From Calditrichota bacterium (GTDB lineage Bacteria > Calditrichota > Calditrichia > RBG-13-44-9 > J075), in contig JAJRYW010000226.1 in the NCBI GenBank assembly GCA_024275555.1, positions 1 to 11,722 on the forward strand: a stretch of 11,722 nt of DNA. Direction: 5' to 3'. The position numbers and the translations under genes are program-made. This document shows, piece after piece, positions 7,095-11,722 of this stretch. How positions within the stretch are numbered: the first letter of the stretch is position 1; the number at the start of each line of letters is the position of its first letter. Under the pieces are notes generated by a model that saw only the letters and a list, made by a program, of their open reading frames with translations, was not told the DNA's origin and searched no databases.

Positions 7095-8220
7095 TCTGCT
7101 GATCTACCTGACTGAAAAAGTATACCGTGATGAGGTTCGCCAGCTATTTTCCGGCGCCGGGTGGCGGGCCACCCTGGTGGAAGACCTAGATGAAGTGGGG
7201 GAATTGCTCCAGCAGGAATTGTTTGATCTGATCCTGGTGTGGACCGGCGAATTTGAAAAACTGAGCAATGTGATTGCCCTCCTGGAAGTAGATAATTATG
7301 ATTATATACCGGTTGTTGCAGCAACGCCCCATAGGGAGACGGCCCTGAAAATGGCCGCCCAGCCGGTGGTCGATGTGCTGACTATTCCCATGGCAAAGGA
7401 AGAGTTCTTTCAACGGATACGGCTGGTGCTGGAAGACTCCGGCGCAATTGCTACGGTGGTGGAAGGCTCCAATTGGCAGGGCAGTATCGAAGAGTATAAC
7501 TTAGTCGATTTGATTCAGATGATCGAACACCGGGGAGTGGATGCCATTCTTACCATGACCTGCAACGGCAAATCCGGGCAGGTGTTCTTCCGCAAAGGTA
7601 AGATTGTGGATGCTCAATTCCAGACTTTGCAGGGGATGAACGCCTTAAAAAAGATGGCGTTTTGGCCGTACGGCTATTTTAAGACCGCCCTCGGCCATCT
7701 GCCGGACGGAACCGATCAATTGCGGCTCAGCAACCAGGATATTTTAATGATCCTCATCGAGTACCTGGTGAAACAAAGCCGTTTGCTGGACGGCTTACCG
7801 GAGCTTGATGAGTTGCTGCAACTGGTCCCCGGGCAGTCCATCAAAGAGCTGACCCCGCTCCAGCATCTAATAACCAATTATTGCGACCAGCCCACGTCCA
7901 CCCTGGATTTGCTGCTTTCGCTGGGAGATCAAAATGAGGATATTCTGACCGAAGTGCATGTGTTGCTTCAACAGGGGGTTTTGGGGCGTTACCAGGAGAT
8001 AAAAGACCGATTGGAAACCAGGCAACAATCCGGGTTGGGGAAGCTGGTCTCTTCGCTATCTTCGCTGTTTAAAAGGAAAGAAGAGACGCCCTATTACGGC
8101 GCCGACTATTATGAAGACCAGGAAGAATCCTTTCAGCCTGCCCTGGAGATTGCCCCTCTGAAACTCACCGGGGAAATACAGGAACAAATTCAGCAAAAAA
8201 TCTCCCGGATGTACCCATGA
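7087..8220 (+). CDS. Pseudo-receiver / DUF4388 protein with winged-helix-like region and tail
   Basis: This 377-residue cytoplasmic protein parallels the upstream one. Residues 1-117 form a receiver-like fold lacking its chemistry: the phospho-Asp position is Trp52 (FDLILVW) and the conserved Lys before Pro is Ile100 (LTIP). Residues about 129-205 match DUF4388/PATAN (QGSIEEYNLVDLIQMIE...GKSGQVFFRKGKIVDAQF...G..AL). Residues about 268-301 (TLDLLLSLGDQNEDILTEVHVLLQQGVLG) resemble the winged-helix-like segment that often follows DUF4388. The rest is a charged, aromatic-rich linker (330-350) and a short C-terminal helix. It has no GTPase domain. DUF4388 is thought to mediate protein contacts in signalling. 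It overlaps the previous gene by 8 bases and the next by 4, so all three should be made together. The exact function is unknown. Confidence 0.75.
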   Translation: MHDLLIYLTEKVYRDEVRQLFSGAGWRATLVEDLDEVGELLQQELFDLILVWTGEFEKLSNVIALLEVDNYDYIPVVAATPHRETALKMAAQPVVDVLTIPMAKEEFFQRIRLVLEDSGAIATVVEGSNWQGSIEEYNLVDLIQMIEHRGVDAILTMTCNGKSGQVFFRKGKIVDAQFQTLQGMNALKKMAFWPYGYFKTALGHLPDGTDQLRLSNQDILMILIEYLVKQSRLLDGLPELDELLQLVPGQSIKELTPLQHLITNYCDQPTSTLDLLLSLGDQNEDILTEVHVLLQQGVLGRYQEIKDRLETRQQSGLGKLVSSLSSLFKRKEETPYYGADYYEDQEESFQPALEIAPLKLTGEIQEQIQQKISRMYP

Positions 8221-8696
8221 AATTCATCGAGACGCTGGTTGTTTGTCCGGAAACGCAACTTCTGGAAGAATTATTGCAAAGTTGGAAACCCCGCAAAATT
8301 CGCCAATTCGGGCTGGACGTTTACCGGGTGGAAATTTTGGAGGATCTGATCGGTATGTTCTACCTGGTCGGCCGGGATCAGGAATATTCCCCGGAGTTGC
8401 TGGATCATTTGCAAAGCCATCTGCAATGGCTGATGGTGATAACCGATGAAAAGATCAGCCAGCTATCTTCCCGGGCGCACAAAACGATCGAGGAGTTGAC
8501 TGCCCGTTTTCCCGGGGCGCCGCTCTTATACGCCCTTAAAATGGAGAAGCGGAATCTCAATTATATTAGCGAACCGGCGGCAAAACAAGGATTCTATCTC
8601 CGGGAAAACGGCTGCATTCTGTTCTGGAATAGCGCGGTTCCCCAATCGCTGAGAAATCTCTGGCGCCATCTCTTCTCATTTAATAGCAGCGGTTGA
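8217..8696 (+). CDS. Unrecognised protein; possible degenerate G-domain partner
   Basis: This 159-residue protein has no signal peptide or membrane segment. I recognise no family with confidence. Its layout, with hydrophobic strand MFYLVGRD (about 46-53), an amphipathic helix, strand WLMVITDEK (about 70-78), another helix, then strand PLLYALKMEKR, resembles the second half (beta4-alpha-beta5) of a small GTPase. It is also loosely like residues 400-480 of the first gene of this operon. There is no P-loop, so if it is a G-domain relative it cannot bind nucleotide normally. The start codon overlaps the stop of the upstream DUF4388 gene (ATGA) without a clear ribosome site, indicating coupled translation and a role in the same complex. 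The assignment to a G-domain fold is inference. Confidence 0.7.
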   Translation: MKFIETLVVCPETQLLEELLQSWKPRKIRQFGLDVYRVEILEDLIGMFYLVGRDQEYSPELLDHLQSHLQWLMVITDEKISQLSSRAHKTIEELTARFPGAPLLYALKMEKRNLNYISEPAAKQGFYLRENGCILFWNSAVPQSLRNLWRHLFSFNSSG

Positions 8697-8754
8697 TCGG
8701 CTTATCGCCAGGACTCCCCTAGCAAGTGCGGCATCGACCGGAAACGCAGCAGGA

Positions 8755-8787
8755 CGCCCGGGCGGGCGCCGGCCGGGAATTTGCCGG
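8755..8787 (+). terminator. GC-rich palindrome cluster after the DUF4388 operon
   Basis: CGCCCGGGCG (8755-8764), GGCGCC (8765-8770) and the pair CCGGC (8769-8773) / GCCGG (8783-8787) overlap here, 60-90 bases after the last stop codon. It could form a hairpin that ends transcription, but no T tract follows. The 11-mer GCCGGCCGGGA (8768-8778) recurs at 10663-10673, so it may instead belong to the intergenic repeat family of this genome. Confidence 0.3.
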
Positions 8788-8813
8788 AAGTCGAATCTCC
8801 GCTGCACTCCCAA

Positions 8814-8861
8814 TCGCTTAAAACGCTCAAAATAATTGACAATACAAGCTGCGTCGCTTAA
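8814..8861 (+). promoter_or_regulatory. Tandem CGCTYA repeats, candidate operator
   Basis: CGCTTA (8815-8820) and CGCTCA (8824-8829) stand in tandem with a 9-base period just upstream of the -35 box. TCGCTTAA occurs again at 8854-8861, exactly 40 bases after its first copy (8814-8821), overlapping the -10 region. BldC/MerR-type and CarH-type regulators bind direct repeats over promoters, so autoregulation of the downstream gene is a reasonable inference. Confidence 0.4.
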
Positions 8862-8864
8862 CTT
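8836..8864 (+). promoter_or_regulatory. Probable promoter of the cobalamin-binding regulator
   Basis: A perfect TTGACA (8836-8841) is followed after 17 bases by TAACTT (8859-8864), which keeps the most conserved T, A and final T of a -10 box. The start codon at 8884 would then lie about 15 bases beyond the transcription start, with ribosome site GGAG at 8875-8878. Confidence 0.5.
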
Positions 8865-8883
8865 CCCCCAAACCGGAGAGGTT

Positions 8884-9753
8884 ATGAAAACGGATATTCA
8901 ATCCTTCAACAGCATAGAAGCTGCCAAAATCTTAGGGGTAAACGTATCCACAATCAAACGGTGGACCGATAGCGGAAAATTAGAGTGTATCAAAACCGCC
9001 GGCGGGCACCGGAAGTTTTTGCCGGAACACCTGGCGAAGTTCCTCGAGCGGAACAAAAAGCAGACTTCCAGGGCCAGTCTTTTTCCGCTTGATAAAAAAG
9101 CCGATCTGCATATCAGCCATTTAATTATGAAATCGGATTACCCGGCCCTGGTGAAAATTGTGCGCAAAGAAGCCCTGCGGGGGAAGCACTCGGCGGTGCA
9201 GAAAATACTGAACGGTCTCTACCTGGGCCAGCATCCCCTCTACCAAATTTACGACCGCCTGGTTACCCCGGCGCTCCACGGTATTGGGGAATTGTGGGAA
9301 AAGGGACGAATTAGCGTTGTTGAGGAGCACCTGGCCACCCAGCTTCTCCGCGACAGTATTGTGCGGCTCCAGGGGATTATCCGTCTTCCGGCCCCCCAAA
9401 ACGGCATAGCCCTCTGCCTGGGCCTTTCCTCGGAACTCCATGATCTGGCCTTGAAAATGGTTCATCACTTGCTGGAGTTGCGGGGATACCGGGTGCTCTA
9501 CGGCGGGCAGCAAACACCGGTCATCGGTATGGAAAAACTGCTCGCAACCGCCCGGCCCGAGCGGATATACATCTCCAGCACGGTGGTCGAGTTCGGGATG
9601 ATGGTTCAGCGGGAGTTCGATGAAATCTGCCGGCTGGCCGGGGAAACGGGAACGCATGTTTTTGTCGGCGGACCCGGGTTTGATCAGCTCGATTACCAGC
9701 GCCCGGCGGTCGTTAAGCGCCTCTACACCTTTGAAGAAGTTTTCCAGGGCTGA
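8884..9753 (+). CDS. BldC/MerR-type regulator with CarH-like cobalamin-binding module
   Basis: This 289-residue DNA-binding protein carries a B12 sensor. Residues 9-55 form a BldC/excisionase-type winged helix (SIEAAKILGVNVSTIKRW, TAGGHRKF). Residues about 75-168 are a helical cap like that of MetH/CarH, with Trp138, Val145, Glu148 and His149, the same spacing (W, +7, +10, +11) as in the CarH photoreceptor, where these residues cover the upper face of adenosylcobalamin. Residues about 174-285 are a Rossmann B12-binding domain with ExHxLA at 184-189; His186 sits where the lower axial ligand lies. CarH represses its targets in the dark and releases DNA in light. A light or B12 response is therefore likely here, though it could sense cobalamin only. 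ATG 8884 has ribosome site GGAG; an in-frame TTG further upstream is part of the -35 box. Tandem repeats at its promoter suggest autoregulation. Confidence 0.85.
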   Translation: MKTDIQSFNSIEAAKILGVNVSTIKRWTDSGKLECIKTAGGHRKFLPEHLAKFLERNKKQTSRASLFPLDKKADLHISHLIMKSDYPALVKIVRKEALRGKHSAVQKILNGLYLGQHPLYQIYDRLVTPALHGIGELWEKGRISVVEEHLATQLLRDSIVRLQGIIRLPAPQNGIALCLGLSSELHDLALKMVHHLLELRGYRVLYGGQQTPVIGMEKLLATARPERIYISSTVVEFGMMVQREFDEICRLAGETGTHVFVGGPGFDQLDYQRPAVVKRLYTFEEVFQG

Positions 9754-9765
9754 TCTGCAACAGAA

Positions 9766-10398
9766 TTACCCAACCATGTGGCGTTTATCCAACAAACTTT
9801 CCCAGGAAAGCAGGTGCCCGGATTTAAGCGCCTTGGTTTGCAGATAGGCGCGATTTTCCGGGTTGGGATCAATTTGCAGGGGAAGCCGCTCCACCACCTC
9901 GATACCATTTTCGGTTAAACCGGCAATTTTACCGGGATTGTTGGTCAGCAACTGCACCCGGGCAATTCCCAGCGATTTCAATATTTCGGCGGCAATCCGG
10001 TAGTCGCGCAGGTCATCGGGAAAACCGAGACGATGGTTGGCCTCAACCGTGTCATACCCCTGCTCCAGCAAAGCGTAGGCGCGGATTTTATTACCCAATC
10101 CGATTCCCCGGCCTTCCTGGCGCAGGTAAAGCACCGCTCCGCCATGTTCTGCGATATAATTCAGGGCGGTATGGAGTTGCTCCCGGCAGTCGCATTTAAG
10201 GGAACCGAACACTTCGCTGGTTAAACATTCGGAATGAATCCGCACCGGAACCGCGCCGGGGCCTTCCACATTACCGCTGACGATGGCCAAATGCTCCTTC
10301 TCGTCCAGGGAGTTGTGGAAAACCATCAGTTTGATTTTGCCAAATTGGGTGGGAATATTGGCCTGGGCGTACAACTGAACACTCAATTTATTGGGCAT
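9766..10398 (-). CDS. ribA: GTP cyclohydrolase II (RibA)
   Basis: This 210-residue enzyme opens GTP to 2,5-diamino-6-ribosylamino-4(3H)-pyrimidinone 5'-phosphate, the first step of riboflavin synthesis. Zinc ligands are Cys58, Cys69 and Cys71 (HSECLT...KCDC). Further conserved elements are RQEGRGIGL (93-101), ANHRLGFPDDLRDY (120-133) with the active-site loop, and TNNPGK (152-157). It is the stand-alone form, without a DHBP synthase domain, so ribB must be elsewhere. Start ATG has ribosome site GAAAGG (10405-10410) 6 bases upstream. It is convergent with the B12-type regulator, with only 12 bases between stop codons and no obvious terminator there. No FMN riboswitch signature is seen upstream; instead an 81-bp inverted-repeat element lies 24-104 bases before the start codon. 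Confidence 0.95.
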   Translation of the reverse strand: MPNKLSVQLYAQANIPTQFGKIKLMVFHNSLDEKEHLAIVSGNVEGPGAVPVRIHSECLTSEVFGSLKCDCREQLHTALNYIAEHGGAVLYLRQEGRGIGLGNKIRAYALLEQGYDTVEANHRLGFPDDLRDYRIAAEILKSLGIARVQLLTNNPGKIAGLTENGIEVVERLPLQIDPNPENRAYLQTKALKSGHLLSWESLLDKRHMVG

Positions 10399-10421
10399 GA
10401 GCTACCTTTCTATATGATGCG

Positions 10422-10502
10422 ATGAGCGTTTTAGGCGATATATCCTGCTGCCAGGCAAATACGGCGGTTTTTCCAAAGAAATAAATCGCTCATTACGCTC
10501 AT
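10422..10502. repeat. Inverted-repeat element A (81 bp)
   Basis: The left end ATGAGCGTTTTAGGCGAT (10422-10439) matches the reverse complement of the right end (10485-10502) at 14 of 18 positions. Each end has two RGCG-type hexamers with a 9-base period: TGAGCG 10423-10428 and TAGGCG 10432-10437 on the plus strand, and CGCTCA 10487-10492 and 10496-10501 inverted. The interior begins ATATATNNNGCTGNCA, shared with element B. It lies in the likely leader or promoter of ribA. Confidence 0.7.
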
Positions 10503-10633
10503 TGTCGGCAAGATGATTTATTGTGAAAACAAGCATTGCTTAATTTAACAAATACTCTTCAATTGAAAAAATGATTCCATATTTAAATATATGAGGGCGC
10601 ATCGAAGCATGGATTAATTTTCATATCGTTATA

Positions 10634-10952
10634 GCCCCTTTCGGGGTCTTAATCGACTCCCGGCCGGCCGGGATTGTCGATTTGTTTTGTCGAAGACACC
10701 CCGGCCGGCCGGGGACCGAAGTGTGCAAAAGTACTTAGTTTTTCCATTCAACTATCGCTGGATTTGCAAGAGATGCGGCTGCCGTATGCCCGCTTAAAAC
10801 ACACGGCCCGAATAAATTTAGATGAGCGCCGCGCCCCGGGGGTTACAATAACTTTTAATCTGCGCCTTGCTTTTTCCGAAGAACAAAACGCTTTTGCAGC
10901 TTTCATTCCCCCCCGGGCGCCCGGAGTGGTCGACCGGAACCCCGAAAGAGGC
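10634..10952. repeat. 319-bp element with 24-bp terminal inverted repeats
   Basis: The left terminus 10634-10657 (GCCCCTTTCGGGGT...TCGAC) and the reverse complement of 10929-10952 agree at 18 of 24 positions, and all six differences are transitions. Each terminus itself forms a small hairpin (CCCC/GGGG around TTTC or GAAA, imperfect on the right) and is followed inward by a GC palindrome (10658-10673 on the left, CCGGGCGCCCGG 10913-10924 on the right). No gene is recognisable inside. No clear target duplication flanks it (TA on the left, TG on the right). It is possibly a MITE-like or RNA-structure element. Confidence 0.55.
10658..10714. repeat. Twin 16-bp perfect GC palindromes
   Basis: TCCCGGCCGGCCGGGA (10658-10673) and CCCCGGCCGGCCGGGG (10699-10714) are perfect palindromes differing only at the outermost pair, with centres 41 bases apart. 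The first is further framed by ATCGAC / GTCGAT (10652-10657 and 10676-10681). Confidence 0.8.
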
Positions 10953-10960
10953 TGAAACAG

Positions 10961-11043
10961 GGCAGGCGTTATGAGCGATATATGACGCTGTCAATTTATC
11001 ATTCTGCTCTTCTCGGTCGAATTTAACGCTCATAACGCTCACC
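10961..11043. repeat. Inverted-repeat element B (83 bp)
   Basis: The left end (10961-10979, GGCAGGCGTTATGAGCGAT) matches the reverse complement of the right end (11025-11043) at 15 of 19 positions. Hexamer doublets with a 9-base period are at 10963-10968 and 10972-10977, and inverted at 11027-11032 and 11036-11041. The distance between the outer edges of the doublets is 79 bases, identical to element A, although most of the interior differs. Confidence 0.7.
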
Positions 11044-11112
11044 TCAAAGCATGGAGGCGTCCCGGGCAAAAATTATCAAAGCGGGTTTAGTGCAGGATCA
11101 AACAAGTTTTGT

Positions 11113-11137
11113 CGCTCCTGCTGCATAAACAGGAGCG
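11113..11137 (-). terminator. Hairpin downstream of msrA, possible terminator
   Basis: CGCTCCTG (11113-11120) and CAGGAGCG (11130-11137) form a perfect 8-bp stem with a 9-base loop, about 80 bases beyond the msrA stop codon. Flanking TTT / AAA could extend it after two mismatches. No strong T tract follows on either strand, so intrinsic termination is uncertain. Confidence 0.4.
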
Positions 11138-11215
11138 TTAAAACTCGTATTAACATACCGACTGTTCGGAGAAAACCGGATCACCTGAAATGTTGCCGTA
11201 TCCAGGGAAAAACAG

Positions 11216-11722
11216 TTATTTTAACTTATCCGGAAACTGCTTTAAAAATTTTTGCAGCTTGGGGGAAATGACCATACTGCAGTAGGCCTGTTCCGGATGC
11301 TGATTAAAATAATCGCGGTGATAGGCTTCCGCCGGGTAAAATGTTTTTAGCGGGACAATCTCGGTCACGATGGGGTCCGGCCACAAGCCGGATTGGCCGA
11401 CCTGCCGTATCGATTCTGCGGCCTTTTCCTTCTGCGTTCGGTTGTGATAAAAAATAACCGAGCGGTATTGGCTGCCTATATCTGCTCCCTGGCGGTTCAG
11501 GGTGGTGGGGTCATGGATATGCCAGAACACTTCCAGGATTTCTCCGAAGTCGATTTGGTGCGGATCAAACGATACCTGAACCACTTCGGCGTGGCCGGTT
11601 GCGCCGCGGCACACTTCCTCGTAAGTTGGATCGGGTGTTTCGCCGCCCGCGTAGCCGGGAACTACCTCCGTTACTCCCTTTACGCGTTGAAAAACGGCCT
11701 CCAGACACCAAAAACATCCCCC
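11216..11722 (-). CDS. msrA: Peptide methionine sulfoxide reductase MsrA (5' end outside window)
   Basis: 168 residues are visible; the start codon lies beyond the last base, so a short N-terminal part is missing. The enzyme reduces methionine-S-sulfoxide in proteins and free methionine using a cysteine sulfenic acid cycle. The visible part opens with GGCFWC, where the first Cys (codon 11714-11716) is the catalytic nucleophile. Next come VVPGYAGGETPDPTYEEVC, TGHAEVVQVSFDP, FWHIHDPTT and GADIGSQYRSVIF, all MsrA signatures. A later Cys at visible residue 148 (QAYCSMVISPK) is the probable resolving cysteine. The gene looks intact and ends TAA at 11216-11218. No MsrB domain is attached in the visible part. 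It runs toward the long repeat-rich gap; a hairpin about 80 bases downstream may end its transcript. Confidence 0.95.
   Translation of the reverse strand, partial: GGCFWCLEAVFQRVKGVTEVVPGYAGGETPDPTYEEVCRGATGHAEVVQVSFDPHQIDFGEILEVFWHIHDPTTLNRQGADIGSQYRSVIFYHNRTQKEKAAESIRQVGQSGLWPDPIVTEIVPLKTFYPAEAYHRDYFNQHPEQAYCSMVISPKLQKFLKQFPDKLK

Larger units (their letters stand above)
10399..11215. other. Long repeat-rich noncoding region between ribA and msrA
   Basis: About 820 bases contain no supportable gene. Open frames on either strand run through GC palindromes and have no familiar motif or good ribosome site. In order it holds an 81-bp inverted-repeat element (10422-10502), an A/T-rich stretch (about 10503-10630, including the palindrome ATATTTAAATAT at 10579-10590), a 319-bp element with 24-bp terminal inverted repeats (10634-10952), an 83-bp inverted-repeat element (10961-11043), and a hairpin (11113-11137). 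Decayed small mobile elements, a structured RNA and a protein-binding DNA array are all possible. Confidence 0.75.

Noticed and set aside
8836..8883. TTG start for the B12-type regulator
   Set aside because: This TTG is the start of a perfect -35 box, and ATG 8884 has a strong ribosome site and gives the normal HTH N-terminus.
9121..9657. 178-codon antisense frame opposite the B12-type regulator
   Set aside because: It has no domain or ribosome site and is a shadow of the well-supported plus-strand gene.
10399..10620. FMN riboswitch upstream of ribA
   Set aside because: The conserved FMN element words and multi-stem layout were not found on the minus strand; the region is A/T-rich with element A instead.
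10422..11043. Integron attC sites (GTTATGA / TCATAAC words in element B)
   Set aside because: The orientation of the GTT and AAC boxes is opposite to that expected of an attC stem, the consensus GTTRRRY is not met, and there is no cassette gene or integrase.
10614..11046. Composite transposon bounded by a 9-bp duplication (AAGCATGGA at 10605-10613 and 11047-11055)
   Set aside because: A 9-base match is expected by chance in a region this long, and the inner ends next to it are not inverted repeats.
10674..11069. Small open frames on both strands inside the repeat region
   Set aside because: They run through palindromes, lack ribosome sites and homology, and overlap each other.
10422..11137. 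CRISPR array
   Set aside because: The repeats are few, inverted rather than direct, and not separated by regular unique spacers; no cas genes are present.

Overview
The window looks like chromosomal DNA of a Gram-negative, probably anaerobic or thermophilic environmental bacterium. My best guess is the Calditrichota or a neighbouring FCB-type lineage. The reasons are a DUF6029-type outer-membrane barrel, PEGA/Omp28-type lipoprotein architecture, a Bacteroidetes/Calditrichota-style TlpA protein and DUF4388 proteins with degenerate receivers. This placement is family knowledge and inference; no marker gene settles it. Coding GC is moderate by eye, and two of the intergenic stretches are rich in palindromes.

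Layout. (1) 130-5270, plus strand, a tightly packed likely operon of five genes: a PEGA-PEGA-thioredoxin (Omp28-like) lipoprotein, a TlpA/ResA-like thioredoxin, a DUF6029-like outer-membrane barrel, an RlmD/TrmA-type rRNA uracil methyltransferase, and a SpoU/TrmH-type RNA 2'-O-methyltransferase. (2) 5271-5606, a noncoding gap with a possible promoter. (3) 5607-8696, plus strand, three overlapping genes. Two have a degenerate receiver plus DUF4388 (PATAN) domain, the first also carrying a GTPase-like domain with an altered P-loop. The third is an unrecognised 159-residue protein that resembles the distal half of such a G domain. (4) 8697-8883, an intergenic region with GC-rich palindromes, tandem CGCTYA repeats and a consensus -35 box. 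(5) 8884-9753, a BldC/MerR-type regulator with a cobalamin-binding module that keeps the diagnostic W-x9-E-H and axial-His residues of CarH-type photoreceptors. (6) 9766-10398, minus strand, GTP cyclohydrolase II (ribA), convergent with the regulator. (7) 10399-11215, about 820 bases without a credible gene but full of inverted repeats: two 81/83-bp elements with identical internal geometry, a 319-bp element with 24-bp terminal inverted repeats, and twin 16-bp GC palindromes. (8) 11216-11722, minus strand, msrA, whose first codons lie beyond the window.

How the parts may work together. The first three operon members are all exported. Two are thioredoxin-fold proteins (CPPC and CIPC), and the barrel's mature part has exactly two cysteines (CxxxxC), so a cell-envelope thiol-redox role is plausible. 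The DUF4388 operon looks like an intracellular signalling or scaffolding module built from domains that have lost their classical catalytic residues. The B12-type regulator next to ribA and msrA suggests a light or oxidative-stress connection, but this is inference from neighbourhood only. The best candidates for something undescribed are the DUF4388/GTPase-like operon and the repeat-rich ribA-msrA gap, some of whose motifs recur at the regulator's promoter.
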